From Agrobacterium sp. RAC06 (GTDB lineage Bacteria > Pseudomonadota > Alphaproteobacteria > Rhizobiales > Rhizobiaceae): 64,000 bases of DNA. Of the stretch, positions 1 to 8,455 are shown piece after piece. Each line of letters begins with the position of its first letter. The first letter of the stretch is position 1. Under the pieces are notes generated by a model. It ran no database searches. It saw nothing but the letters and a program-made list of their open reading frames with translations, and had not been told where the DNA came from. The translations under genes and the position numbers were made by a program. Location: positions 62,001 to 126,000 of the forward strand of contig NZ_CP016499.1 of assembly GCF_001713475.1 (NCBI RefSeq), read 5' to 3'.

Positions 1-264
1 TCGGGGAGTTCTAGCGTCAAGCGTTGTGTGGAGGAGGGGCTTGGCTTCTCGATCATTCCATCCTGGTGTGTTGGCCCGGAAGACGCATCGATCCGCAGCA
101 CAAAGCTGAGCAATCTTCCAGAGGTTCGCGTCTATTTCGGAAATGCTGGCTTTCTGCAGAAGCACCCTATGGTGCAACAGCTCTTCGAGGACTGTCGCAG
201 GGAGTTGGTCGGCCCCGTGCTCGACCCACCACGCAGCAGCGAACTCGTCCCGCCACCTCTGTGA
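1..264 (+). CDS. LysR-family transcriptional regulator, C-terminal part (runs off the left edge)
   Basis: The frame is open from base 1 and stops at 264, giving about 87 residues. A stretch reading VKRCVEEGLGFSIIPSW resembles the conserved 'V..G.GI..LP' segment of LysR effector-binding domains, and the 'HPMVQQLFEDCRREL' helix near the end is typical of their C-terminus. The DNA-binding half lies outside the window. It may control the binding-protein gene downstream, which is on the same strand; that link is inferred from position only. Confidence 0.6.
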   Translation, partial: SGSSSVKRCVEEGLGFSIIPSWCVGPEDASIRSTKLSNLPEVRVYFGNAGFLQKHPMVQQLFEDCRRELVGPVLDPPRSSELVPPPL

Positions 265-422
265 CGTCGACATACAAAAAAGCCGATAAGTGGCTCGGAC
301 TCTCTAGCATTGTTCCCTGATAAATCGCGGCTAGGCTGACTTCGTCCGGTCGGAATGAAAGTCCTGAAATGGGCTTCGGCGACAGGCAAAAAAGAGATTC
401 TGGGGAACAAAGGAGAATAAAC

Positions 423-1250
423 ATGAAGTTGCTCAATAAGATCTGCGGCGTGGCGACCATGGCGCTTTCGCTTCTCGCAGGTACCGCAGCGTCGGCCGGA
501 ACCATCGAGGACATTCGCTCCCGCGGTGTGCTTCGAATTCCCGCAATCCTCAACGAGACGCCCTATTTTACTAAGGATCCCCGCACCGGCGAGTGGCAGG
601 GCTTCGTGATCGACATGGCAAATGACGTGGCCAAGACCTTGGACGTCGAATTGGAAGTGGTGGAATCCAGCTGGGCCAATGCCATCCTCGATGTTCAGAG
701 TGGCAAGGTCGACATGGCATTTGCCGTGACTGCAACGCCGGTTCGCGCCATGTCTGTCTCTTTTTCCGATCCGACCTACTACAACAGCTTTGTGCTCGTA
801 TCGGCAAAGGAAGAGCTGACGGGCAAAACCTGGGGCGAATTGAACGATCCCAAGTTCACCTTCGCCGTCGACCTCGGTTCCGCTCAGGATCTTATCACCC
901 AGCAATACCTTCCCAAGGCGAATATCCTTCGCTTCAAAACCCGTGATGAAGCAATTGTTGCCGTCACTACTGGCAAGGCTGACGGGCTGGTGAACACGAT
1001 GCTAAATGGCCTGGTGATTGCCAAGAAGGCCCCGACCATCGGCGTCGTCAAGGTTCCCACGCCTATTTTGTCGACGCCGTCGGTCGTTGCGCTGAACTAT
1101 GGTGCCGACGAAACGTTTAAGAGCTTTGTGTCGGCTTGGGCAGAATACAATCGCCGCATCGGTAACAACCAAACTTGGATACTCAAGAGCCTTGAGACTT
1201 TCGGCATCACTCTGGAGGATATGCCGGTTGGCTTTGGCTTCGGCGGCTGA
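423..1250 (+). CDS. ABC transporter substrate-binding protein, family 3 (amino-acid type)
   Basis: A 275-residue periplasmic binding protein. Residues 1-24 are a Sec signal peptide ending near ASAG. After it come the family-3 features: 'IEDIRSRGVLRI', a 'GEWQGFVIDMANDVAKTL' segment, and 'SGKVDMAFAVTATPVRAMSVSFSDPTYYNS', the usual ligand-domain motif. The ATG at 423 is chosen because AGGAG lies just upstream and the signal peptide starts there; an in-frame ATG at 369 would add residues before the signal. No permease or ATPase follows, so it is an orphan or works with components elsewhere. Ligand is not predictable; amino acids are usual for the family. Confidence 0.85.
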   Translation: MKLLNKICGVATMALSLLAGTAASAGTIEDIRSRGVLRIPAILNETPYFTKDPRTGEWQGFVIDMANDVAKTLDVELEVVESSWANAILDVQSGKVDMAFAVTATPVRAMSVSFSDPTYYNSFVLVSAKEELTGKTWGELNDPKFTFAVDLGSAQDLITQQYLPKANILRFKTRDEAIVAVTTGKADGLVNTMLNGLVIAKKAPTIGVVKVPTPILSTPSVVALNYGADETFKSFVSAWAEYNRRIGNNQTWILKSLETFGITLEDMPVGFGFGG

Positions 1251-1346
1251 AAAGCCAGCCTGTGGCCTTCCGATGTATTTGTTTGGAACTGATATGTCCG
1301 CTCCAGACTAATGCTGACGGCAAAAATAAATTGTCCGATCTTAATC

Positions 1347-1378
1347 GGGGGCTCCGAAGATATTTTCGGGTGCCCCCT
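1347..1378 (+). terminator. Hairpin after the family-3 binding protein
   Basis: GGGGGC..CCGAA pairs with TTCGG..GCCCCC around a GATAT loop, about 95 bp after the stop codon at 1250. There is no clean T run, so this is a probable but not classic intrinsic terminator. Confidence 0.5.
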
Positions 1379-1649
1379 GTTCGCATACGAGCGGCAGTCG
1401 TTGAGCGGGCACCCTCTTACATCAGTGGAGGGACCATGTCCTACACCAAATGCCGCGATGCAGTACTTGACAAAAGCAGCGAGCTCCCGCGTTCCCTAGT
1501 GGAATATTGCCCCCATCTGCGATCTGGGCCCGATCTGCAGAGGAAGGACAGGAAGGCGCGCAAGCAGCCAAAATATAACATCCTCAGTGTCCGAGAGGCC
1601 GGCTGCTTCTGAAGTTATCCGGCAGCATCTCTGTCGCTCCCGCAGCACA
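1379..1649. other. Stretch without a convincing gene
   Basis: A 58-codon frame from an ATG at 1436 to 1612 follows a good GGAGGG ribosome site, but the product (starting MSYTKCRDAVLDKS) is not recognised and its composition is not convincing. It could be a short decayed remnant of a transporter operon. Nothing else is seen here. Confidence 0.3.
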
Positions 1650-2072
1650 TCAAAGCTTTGACATCAGGTGTGTTATTCCCGCTTGAGCACATTCACTATC
1701 CTGCGCCGGGGTGCCTGAGCTCAGGCCAATTGCGCCGACTACCTCACCGTCTATGACTACGGGCAGGCCTCCCGCAACTACCATCAATCGGCCTCCAATC
1801 GCCGAGTTGATGCCGTATGCGGGACTGCCTGGCTGGCTCGCGACACCGTAGCTTTCTGTCGTACGCTTTGCACCCGCGGCAGTATATGCCTTGTCTTGTG
1901 CGATAATCGTGCTGGTGATTTTGCCGCCGTCCATGCGTTCAAAGGCAATCAATTGCCCCGACTCATCGGTGACCGCGATACACATTGGTACGCCGATCTC
2001 TTCGGCCTTGTTGCGCGCGCCTTCGATTAGCACGCGGGCATCGGTGAGGCTTAAGCGTTTGATGGTCAGCAT
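1650..2072 (-). CDS. GlcG/HbpS-like heme-binding family protein (DUF336)
   Basis: A 140-residue soluble protein. It shows the family pattern: 'A...IEGARNKAEEIGVPMCIAVTDESGQLIAFERMDG' near the N-terminus, then 'A..KAYTAAGAKRTTE' and 'GGLPVVIDGEVVGAIGLSSGTPAQDSECAQAGI' near the C-terminus. AAGGAGACC lies at good spacing before the ATG. Family members include GlcG beside glycolate oxidase genes and the heme-binding HbpS; many sit in catabolic operons with unknown roles. The next fragment upstream on the same strand is a broken M20 peptidase, so the gene may be a survivor of a decayed operon. Confidence 0.8.
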   Translation of the reverse strand: MLTIKRLSLTDARVLIEGARNKAEEIGVPMCIAVTDESGQLIAFERMDGGKITSTIIAQDKAYTAAGAKRTTESYGVASQPGSPAYGINSAIGGRLMVVAGGLPVVIDGEVVGAIGLSSGTPAQDSECAQAGITHLMSKL

Positions 2073-2172
2073 TTTGGTCTCCTTGCTTTAGGCTCTGGAA
2101 ATGCGTTAGCAGGTCGATAGACTTGGAGCACCTCGAATCGCAGCTATCGCCGTCAGTTCGGGGAACTTATGT

Positions 2173-2571
2173 TTAATGCTGGGTCGAAACAGTCCCCGAG
2201 CGGGCGAGGCCACACCACTTCGCAATGATCATTGCCGTCGTTGCGACAAATCTCACATGATCTTCGCTGTCGACCCATTCGTCAGTTGCGCCGTTCTGAG
2301 TCAGACTGCCGCAAAGCGGCCCAAGACCTATCGTCGGGATGTTCCTCTGCACCATCGGATTTCGTATGTCAGAGCCTGTATGCATCGGATTGATCCAGGG
2401 TTTGAAGCCGCAGATCGCCTCAATCGATGAGGCCGCAGCCTTGACCAATTCATGGTCGGCCGGGACTTCAGCACCGGCAACGCCGGCGTCCCACAGGATT
2501 TTCGGTGGGTGAGTTGCCAGCCAGGGGTCGTTGGCGGTGAGCCATGTTCTTCCCGGCGGCCATGACGTGAC
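2173..2571 (-). pseudogene. Truncated M20 peptidase/deacetylase (ArgE/DapE type), C-terminal remnant
   Basis: The minus-strand frame encodes about 130 residues matching the end of M20 deacetylases: 'DPWLATHPPKILW', 'VPADHELVKAAASSIEAICGFKPW', 'GSDIRNP..QRNIPTIGLGPL' and a final 'ATTAMIIAKWCG'. An in-frame TAA at 2572-2574 closes it upstream. The catalytic domain that would carry the first metal ligands and the catalytic acid is missing, so it cannot be an active hydrolase. It is unrelated in position to the complete M20 gene at 10894. Confidence 0.75.
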
Positions 2572-2642
2572 TTAGTTTTCGTCAGTGGGGAGGCTCGCCC
2601 AAAAAAGAAGCAGTTACCTCGGTGTGTCCTTCAAATTTATTC

Positions 2643-2673
2643 TTGACAAGCCAAAAGCCGGTGGCACTGTAAA
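2643..2673 (+). promoter_or_regulatory. Sigma70-type promoter of the lacI-led catabolic locus
   Basis: A consensus -35 TTGACA at 2643-2648 is followed, at 17-19 bp, by ACTGTA/TGTAAA (2666-2673) as -10. The predicted start region runs directly into the tandem operators, which suits repression by steric block. Confidence 0.55.
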
Positions 2674-2707
2674 TCGGTTTAGTAAAGCGTTTTACTAAAG
2701 CGGTTTA
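2670..2707 (+). promoter_or_regulatory. Three tandem LacI-family operators, 13-bp period
   Basis: TAAATCGGTTTA (2670-2681), TAAAGCGTTTTA (2683-2694) and TAAAGCGGTTTA (2696-2707) all match TAAA-N-CG-N-TTTA, a palindrome with the central CpG typical of LacI/PurR-family operators. The three copies are separated by one base and repeat every 13 bp. A larger palindrome, TTTAGTAAA-N4-TTTACTAAA, spans 2678-2699. They lie 30-67 bp before the LacI start codon, so autorepression is likely. Confidence 0.75.
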
Positions 2708-2736
2708 CCTGATCGGCGATAGGGGTGTTGAACGGG

Positions 2737-3759
2737 ATGGCAAGGACTGGAGCGACAAGCCTGAAGGACGTGGCGGAAGCCGCCGGCGTTTCGGTGGCCA
2801 CAGTCTCCCGCTTGCTCAACGGTACGCTCCAACTGCCGCCAGAGACCAGAGAGCGGATCGAAACTGCGATCCGCGACTTGCGCTACGAGCCCAATCCCCA
2901 TGCGCGCCGCCTCAGCCGCGGTCGCTCCGATACAATCGGTCTCGTCGTTCCAGATATCGCCAACCCATTCTTCGCAACGCTTGTTGCTGCAGTGGAGCAG
3001 GAGGCCGACAAGCGTGGGCTGTCGCTGTCGCTGCATGTCACCCTCAATCGTCCAGGGCGCGAGATTTCCTATGTGACTGCGCTTGCCCGCAATCATGTCG
3101 ACGGACTGATCTTTGTGACCAATCACCCCGACGATGGCGTTCTGGCCGGTCTGATCAATCAGACTGGCAAAGTCGTGATCGTCGATGAAGACGTGCCCGA
3201 TGCTGTTGTTCCGAAGCTCTTCTGTGACAACGAGGAAGGCGGATATCTGGCAGGGCGCCACCTTGCGGAGCATGGTCATCGGCGAATTGTCTATATCGGC
3301 GGTCCGCAGGACATGATCAGCACCCGCCGTCGTTACAGGGGGTTGGAGAGGGCGCTGCTTGAGACAGGTATGCCCTTCGACGTGACCCGCTACGAAGGCA
3401 GTTTCTCCGTCGAGTTCGGCCGCGAGGCAGCTAGGCGCTTCATCGAAGAAGGAATGCCGGCAACGGCAATCTTTGCCAGCTCCGACGAGATCGCGATCGG
3501 ACTGGTTGAGGTCTTGCGAGCTCAGGGCGTCTCCATCCCGGATGAGATCTCGGTGATCGGCTTCGACGATGTCGGGCCTCTCCATCTCTTTTCACCATCG
3601 CTCACTGCAATACGCCAGCCTGTCAGGGCGCTGGGCGAGCGGGCGCTGGCGCTACTTCTCGAAACAAATTGGCAGAACTCGGACAGCCTGGCTTCCGAAG
3701 AATTGCTGCCTGTCGAAATCGTCGTGCGGCATTCCGTTGCACCGCCGGCGAAACAATAA
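2737..3759 (+). CDS. LacI-family transcriptional regulator
   Basis: About 340 residues. The N-terminal helix-turn-helix reads 'SLKDVAEAAGVSVATVSRLLNG', followed by the hinge region and a periplasmic-binding-protein-like sensor domain beginning 'IGLVVPDIANPFFATL' and ending with 'ISVIGFDDVGPLHLFSPSLTAIRQP'. I prefer the ATG at 2737 because LacI proteins start a few residues before this helix; GTG 2725 and TTG 2728 are possible. It lies 35 bp before the ABC binding-protein gene on the same strand and is preceded by three tandem operators, so it probably represses itself and the catabolic operon. The inducer should be the transported substrate or a product. Confidence 0.92.
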   Translation: MARTGATSLKDVAEAAGVSVATVSRLLNGTLQLPPETRERIETAIRDLRYEPNPHARRLSRGRSDTIGLVVPDIANPFFATLVAAVEQEADKRGLSLSLHVTLNRPGREISYVTALARNHVDGLIFVTNHPDDGVLAGLINQTGKVVIVDEDVPDAVVPKLFCDNEEGGYLAGRHLAEHGHRRIVYIGGPQDMISTRRRYRGLERALLETGMPFDVTRYEGSFSVEFGREAARRFIEEGMPATAIFASSDEIAIGLVEVLRAQGVSIPDEISVIGFDDVGPLHLFSPSLTAIRQPVRALGERALALLLETNWQNSDSLASEELLPVEIVVRHSVAPPAKQ

Positions 3760-3794
3760 AGCAACGAAGCTGAACCGAACCAGAGGATAAGAAC

Positions 3795-4745
3795 ATGACA
3801 CATCTTACACGCAGAACAGTGACTGCCGCACTTGCGGCAACGGCATTTGCCAGCATCTCATTCGGCTCCATCGCTCATTCGGCCGAAAAAACCTTCGCAC
3901 TGATTCAAATTAACCAGCAGGCTTTGTTCTTCAACCAGATGAATGAGGGCGCGCAAAAGGCGGCCGAGGCCGCCGGCGCGAAATTGGTGATCTTCAACGC
4001 CAACAACGACCCGGCGGCACAAAACAGTGCCATCGAGACCTACATCCAGCAGAAGGTCGACGGTCTTGCCGTCGTCGCAATTGACGTGAACGGGATCATG
4101 CCTGCCGTCCAGCAAGCGGCCGCCGCCGGAATTCCGGTGGTTGCCATCGATGCTATCCTGCCAGAAGGGCCGCAAATGGCGCAGATCGGTGTCGATAACG
4201 CCAAGGCCGGTGCCGATATGGGCGCATTCTTCGTCGATTATGTGAAGAACAGCATGGGCGGCTCCGTGAAGTACGGCGTCGTTGGTGCCTTGAACTCTGC
4301 CATCCAGAATGTCCGCCAGGAAGGTTTCGAGACCGCGGTGAAGGCTGCCGAAGGTGTGACCACCGCTGGCGTCGTCGACGGTCAGAACGTCCAGGACACT
4401 GCGCTCGCCGCAGCCGAGAACCTCATCACCGCCAACCCGGATATGACGGCCGTCTATGCGACTGGCGAACCCGCATTGATGGGTGCCATTGCTGCCGTGG
4501 AGAGCCAGGGCAAGCAGGCTGACGTCAAGGTCTTTGGCTGGGATCTGACCGCCCAGGCCATCGCCGGCATCGATGCTGGTTACGTGACCGCAGTCATTCA
4601 GCAGGATCCTGCAGCCATGGGTGCGGCAGCCGTGGATGCGCTGAAGACAATCTCGGATGGTGGTACGGTGGAGAAGACGATTTCGGTCCCGATCACCATC
4701 GTCACCAAAGAGAACTTCGAACCCTACCGGGCCGTCTTCAAATGA
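3795..4745 (+). CDS. Ribose/sugar-type ABC transporter substrate-binding protein
   Basis: A 316-residue periplasmic protein of the RbsB class. The N-terminus carries a twin-arginine-like 'TRRTVTAALAATAFA' signal that should be cleaved near AHSAE. The mature part shows the type-1 fold pattern: 'FFNQMNEGAQKAAEAAGAKLVIFNANNDPAAQNSAIETYI', 'VDGLAVVAIDVNG' and 'GIPVVAIDA'. It overlaps the ATPase start by four bases (ATGA), showing translational coupling. RbsB-class proteins bind pentoses, nucleosides, autoinducer-2 or polyols; the unusual downstream enzymes suggest a ribosyl- or heterocycle-containing ligand, which is inference. Confidence 0.9.
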   Translation: MTHLTRRTVTAALAATAFASISFGSIAHSAEKTFALIQINQQALFFNQMNEGAQKAAEAAGAKLVIFNANNDPAAQNSAIETYIQQKVDGLAVVAIDVNGIMPAVQQAAAAGIPVVAIDAILPEGPQMAQIGVDNAKAGADMGAFFVDYVKNSMGGSVKYGVVGALNSAIQNVRQEGFETAVKAAEGVTTAGVVDGQNVQDTALAAAENLITANPDMTAVYATGEPALMGAIAAVESQGKQADVKVFGWDLTAQAIAGIDAGYVTAVIQQDPAAMGAAAVDALKTISDGGTVEKTISVPITIVTKENFEPYRAVFK

Positions 4746-5560
4746 TCTCTGACAGACAGCACCCAACCGCTGTCGCAGGGTCGGGGGGAGGAGAAATCCT
4801 CCCCCATCGATCCGGCGAAAGCGCTATTCGCCAGCCCCGTATTTCACTACAGGGCATCCGCAAGAATTTCGGATCGCATCAGGCTCTGCGCGGCGTCGAT
4901 CTCGATATCTATCCCGGTGAATGTTTAGGCCTGGTCGGTGACAATGCAGCGGGCAAATCGACCCTGACCAAGGTGATTTCCGGGACCTATATCCCGGATG
5001 ACGGCACGATCACTGTCGACGGCCAAAAAGTTCAATTCAGTGGGCCCGCCGATGCGCGCGATCGAAACATCGAGATGGTGTTTCAAGACCTTAGCCTTTG
5101 CGATCATGTCGATGTTGTCGGTAACCTCTTCCTCGGACGAGAACTGACCAAGGGTCTGTTCCTTGATCGGACTCGCATGATGACCGAGGCGCGTGCAATG
5201 CTGGACGCGCTCGAAATCCGGATCCCGCGGCTCAGCGCAAAGGTCGAGAAACTCTCAGGCGGTCAACGCCAGGCCATTGCAATCGCGCGCGCTGCGTCCT
5301 TCAATCCCAAGGTCCTGATCATGGACGAGCCGACCTCGGCTCTGGCCGTGGCTGAGGTCGAGGCCGTGCTCAATCTCATCAACCGGGTCAAGGCAAAGGG
5401 TGTGTCCGTCATTTTGATCACGCACCGTTTGCAGGATCTTTTCCGGGTCTGTGACCGGATCGCCGTCATGTATGAAGGCACCAAGGTTGCTGAACGCAAC
5501 ATCGCCAACACGGACCTCCAGGACCTCGTGCAACTGATCGTCGGAGGGCAGAGACATTGA
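4742..5560 (+). CDS. Sugar-type ABC transporter ATP-binding protein (single domain)
   Basis: 272 residues with one nucleotide-binding domain, unlike the double-domain RbsA. Walker A is GDNAAGKST (about residue 65), the Q-loop reads 'VFQDLSLCD', the signature is LSGGQRQ, Walker B is VLIMDEP and the switch is ITHR. The 'NAAGK' variant is common in fructose-type (FrcA-like) rhizobial ATPases, which are also single-domain. About 30 residues precede the first beta strand. It overlaps the binding-protein stop by four bases and the permease by four, so the three import genes form a tight unit. Confidence 0.92.
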   Translation: MISDRQHPTAVAGSGGGEILPHRSGESAIRQPRISLQGIRKNFGSHQALRGVDLDIYPGECLGLVGDNAAGKSTLTKVISGTYIPDDGTITVDGQKVQFSGPADARDRNIEMVFQDLSLCDHVDVVGNLFLGRELTKGLFLDRTRMMTEARAMLDALEIRIPRLSAKVEKLSGGQRQAIAIARAASFNPKVLIMDEPTSALAVAEVEAVLNLINRVKAKGVSVILITHRLQDLFRVCDRIAVMYEGTKVAERNIANTDLQDLVQLIVGGQRH

Positions 5561-6558
5561 CCACCTATACTGAACGCGCGTCTGGATCGCCGATTGCAGA
5601 CTTCGTGTCTGAACATGCACAGGTGATGTCCATCGCCGTCTTCTTCGTCGCCTGCCTCGTCTTCTTTTCGGCCATGACCGATACCTTCCTGACGTTCGGC
5701 AACATTTTGAATGTCCTCCGTCAGGCAGCGCCGATCCTGATCGTTGCAGTTGCCATGACGCTGGTGATCATCACCGGTGGCATCGATCTTTCCGTCGGCT
5801 CGCAGGTGGCACTCGTCAATGCGGTTGCCGCAATCCTGCTTGCCATGGGCTACCCGTGGCCGTTGGTTTTGGCCGGCATGGTCGCCTTCGGAGCACTGCT
5901 CGGCATCGCGCAGGGCTGGTTCATTGCCTATCAGGGCATCCCGGCCTTCATCGTGACACTGGCCGGTCTCTCTATTCTCAGGGGCTTTGCCCTCTGGCTG
6001 ACACAGGGGTATTCGATCCCTATCAAAGACGTGCCGGGCTTTTTCTGGCTTGGTCGTGGCGAGCTTTTCAGCATCCCTGTACCCGCACTGATCGCGGTGC
6101 TGGTCGCGGTGATCGGGTATGTGATCATCGCTTACACCAAATATGGTCGGCAAGTGGTCGCTGTCGGCTCCAATCTCGAGGCGGCACGGCGTGTCGGCAT
6201 GCCGGCGAAATGGATCGTTGCCTCCGTCTACATGGTCTCTGGTATCGCTTGCGCCCTGGCGGGGCTTTTGATCGCCGCACGGCTTGGCTCAGGTTCATCC
6301 AATGCTGCGGTGGGGTTCGAACTACAGGTGATCGCTGCTGTGGTTCTGGGGGGCACATCCTTGATGGGTGGGCGCGGGAGCATCCTGGGAACGGTTCTGG
6401 GCACGTTGACCATCGCCGTCATAGGGAACGGCTTGATCCTGATGCATATATCGCCGTTCTTCACGCAGATCGTCACAGGCGCCATCATTCTCGTGGCCAT
6501 CTGGCTCAACACCAAGATCTTCACAACCAATTTTCGCTTCGGCGCAAAAGCGAGGTGA
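5557..6558 (+). CDS. Ribose-type ABC transporter permease (RbsC/FrcC class)
   Basis: 333 residues with eight to ten hydrophobic segments. The family motif 'LVIITGGIDLSVGS' follows the second membrane helix, and 'AARRVGMPAKWIVASVYMVSGIACALAGLL' is the conserved loop that contacts the ATPase. Translation starts at a TTG (5557) that overlaps the ATPase stop, with GGAGGG at normal spacing before it. It forms the membrane channel for the binding protein and ATPase encoded just before it. Confidence 0.92.
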   Translation: MTTYTERASGSPIADFVSEHAQVMSIAVFFVACLVFFSAMTDTFLTFGNILNVLRQAAPILIVAVAMTLVIITGGIDLSVGSQVALVNAVAAILLAMGYPWPLVLAGMVAFGALLGIAQGWFIAYQGIPAFIVTLAGLSILRGFALWLTQGYSIPIKDVPGFFWLGRGELFSIPVPALIAVLVAVIGYVIIAYTKYGRQVVAVGSNLEAARRVGMPAKWIVASVYMVSGIACALAGLLIAARLGSGSSNAAVGFELQVIAAVVLGGTSLMGGRGSILGTVLGTLTIAVIGNGLILMHISPFFTQIVTGAIILVAIWLNTKIFTTNFRFGAKAR

Positions 6559-6563
6559 AGGCA

Positions 6564-7628
6564 ATGAACGAATTATCTGAGGCGCATATCCGCTCGGGCA
6601 ACGTCATGACGGTGGCTGGTGCCATCCCCGCATCCGCGCTCGGTGTCACCCTGATGCACGAGCATATCCTCAATGATTGCCGATGCTGGTGGCACGCCCC
6701 CAAAACGCCGGAACGCCAGTATCTGGCCGACTGCTTTGTCTGCATCGAGATCCTATCTGAACTGCGGCAGGACCCCTTCGTCAACAAACACAACATAACA
6801 CTGGATGACGAGCCTCTGGCGATCGTTGAACTGAAAGACTTCGCCGCCCATGGCGGTCGGACCGTCGTCGAGCCGACATGCCAGGGCATTGGACGAGATC
6901 CCCGAGCGCTGCGACGCATCTCCGAGGCGTCGGGTCTCAACATCGTCATGGGTGCTGGCTACTATCTTGGCTCGTCACATCCGGCCAAGGTGGCCGACAT
7001 GTCGATCGACCAGATCGCCGATGAGATTGTCCATGAGGCGACTGTCGGCGTCGACGGCACCGATATCAAGATCGGGTTGATCGGTGAGATCGGCGTTTCC
7101 TCGGAGTTCACCGCTGAGGAAGAAAAATCACTGCGGGCAGCAGCGCGGGCGCAAAGGCGCACGGGGCTGCCGTTGATGGTGCATCTTCCTGGCTGGTTCC
7201 GCCTTGGGCACAAGGTGCTTGATATCGTCGAAGAGGAGGGGGCAGAGCTCCGTCATACCGTGCTTTGCCACATGAACCCCTCACATGACGATCTTACTTA
7301 CCAGCAGGAGCTCGCGATCCGTGGAGCCTTCCTGGAATACGACATGATCGGCATGGATTTCTTCTATGCCGACCAGCAGGTCCAGTGCCCGAGCGACGAG
7401 GAAGCGGCGCGCGCCATCGTCAAGCTGGTCGAGAGGGGGCTCATCGACCGTATCCTGCTCTCCCACGATGTCTTCGTGAAGATGATGCTGACCCGCTATG
7501 GCGGCAATGGATACGCATACATCCTCAAGCATTTCCTGCCGCGACTGAAGCGTCACGGCCTGAGCGATCGCCAGCTCGAGATCCTCATGCGTGACAATCC
7601 AAGATCGGTCTTCGAGGCGACGGCCTGA
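6564..7628 (+). CDS. Phosphotriesterase-family metal hydrolase
   Basis: 354 residues of the amidohydrolase-superfamily PTE group. 'GVTLMHEHILND' supplies the first HxH metal pair, 'IGLIGEIGVS' offers the bridging carboxylate, histidines follow in 'GLPLMVHLPG' and 'HTVLCHMN', and 'ILLSHDVF' carries the catalytic Asp. PTE-like proteins hydrolyse lactones, phosphoesters or amide rings; native substrates vary widely. The ATG at 6564 is five bases after the permease stop; the frame is open further upstream inside the permease gene but has no matching family sequence there. Probably a ring- or lactone-opening step on the imported compound. Confidence 0.88.
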   Translation: MNELSEAHIRSGNVMTVAGAIPASALGVTLMHEHILNDCRCWWHAPKTPERQYLADCFVCIEILSELRQDPFVNKHNITLDDEPLAIVELKDFAAHGGRTVVEPTCQGIGRDPRALRRISEASGLNIVMGAGYYLGSSHPAKVADMSIDQIADEIVHEATVGVDGTDIKIGLIGEIGVSSEFTAEEEKSLRAAARAQRRTGLPLMVHLPGWFRLGHKVLDIVEEEGAELRHTVLCHMNPSHDDLTYQQELAIRGAFLEYDMIGMDFFYADQQVQCPSDEEAARAIVKLVERGLIDRILLSHDVFVKMMLTRYGGNGYAYILKHFLPRLKRHGLSDRQLEILMRDNPRSVFEATA

Positions 7629-7657
7629 TCGACAGACGACAAACCATGGAAGATAAG

Positions 7658-8428
7658 ATGACAAAAAAAGTTCTACTCGTCGGTGAAAGCTGGGTCAGTT
7701 CGGCCACCCATTACAAGGGTTTTGACCAGTTTGGCAGCGTGACGTTCCATCTCGGCGCAGAGCCGCTGGTCAAAGCGCTTGAGGGCAGTGAGTTTGATCT
7801 GACCTATATGACTGCCCATGATGCCGTGGAGAAATTCCCCTTCGAAATGGAGGGACTGGACGCCTACGACGTGATCATCCTATCGGACATCGGCGCCAAC
7901 TCCTTGTTGCTCCCACCAGCGGTGTGGCTGCATTCCAAGACCGTGCCGAACAGGCTGAAGCTGATCAAGGCATGGGTTGAAAAAGGCGGTGGCCTGTTGA
8001 TGGTCGGCGGCTATTTTTCGTTCCAGGGTATCGACGGCAAGGCCCGTTGGCGTCGGACCCCCGTCGAAGACGTCCTACCGGTGACGTGCCTACCCTATGA
8101 CGATCGTGTCGAGATCCCGGAGGGAACGGGTGCCGTCATCGTCAAGGCCGACCATCCAACGGTGGCGGGTATGGAGGGCGAGTGGCCCGTACTTCTCGGC
8201 GTCAACGAGGTTGAAGTGCGTGACCGTGCCGATGTCGAGGTGATCGCTCGTCTCCCTGAAGAGCAGGGCAGCCATGCTCTGCTGGTCACGGGCAAATTCG
8301 GCAAGGGAAGAAGCGCTGCCTGGACATCTGACATCGGTCCCCACTGGCTGTCGCCCGCATTTTGCGAATGGGAGGGCTATGGCCGACTTTGGAAGAACAT
8401 CCTGGGTTGGCTCAGCGAAAAGGGTTGA
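7658..8428 (+). CDS. Glutamine-amidotransferase-like protein (DUF1355/STM3548 type)
   Basis: About 256 residues. 'KKVLLVGESWVSSATHYKGFDQFGSV' at the start, 'YDVIILSDIGANSLLLPP' and 'WVEKGGGLLMVGGYFSFQGIDG' match the GATase1-like fold of this family, known mainly from structures of uncharacterised enterobacterial proteins. The nucleophilic Cys elbow of true class-I amidotransferases is not evident: the equivalent region reads GLLMVGGYFS. A C-terminal 'GKFGKGRSAAWTSDIGPHW' segment is typical of the family. ATG 7658 is preferred over 7646 because GGAAG lies before it. Its job here is unknown; in other genomes such genes occur with sugar transporters and PfkB kinases. Confidence 0.8.
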   Translation: MTKKVLLVGESWVSSATHYKGFDQFGSVTFHLGAEPLVKALEGSEFDLTYMTAHDAVEKFPFEMEGLDAYDVIILSDIGANSLLLPPAVWLHSKTVPNRLKLIKAWVEKGGGLLMVGGYFSFQGIDGKARWRRTPVEDVLPVTCLPYDDRVEIPEGTGAVIVKADHPTVAGMEGEWPVLLGVNEVEVRDRADVEVIARLPEEQGSHALLVTGKFGKGRSAAWTSDIGPHWLSPAFCEWEGYGRLWKNILGWLSEKG

Positions 8429-8455
8429 GGCAATTGCGGTTCATCCAAGCGGGTC

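Noticed and set aside
1436-1612. Small gene with a good ribosome site
   Set aside because: Product not recognised and composition unconvincing; kept only as a note in the intergenic entry.
3858-4766. Long minus-strand frame opposite the sugar-binding protein
   Set aside because: Its product is His/Asp/Gly-rich without family motifs; it mirrors codon bias of the real plus-strand gene.
5856-6563. Upstream extension of the phosphotriesterase-like gene into the permease
   Set aside because: The extension overlaps an intact permease gene and is Arg/Gly-rich; the family sequence begins after ATG 6564.
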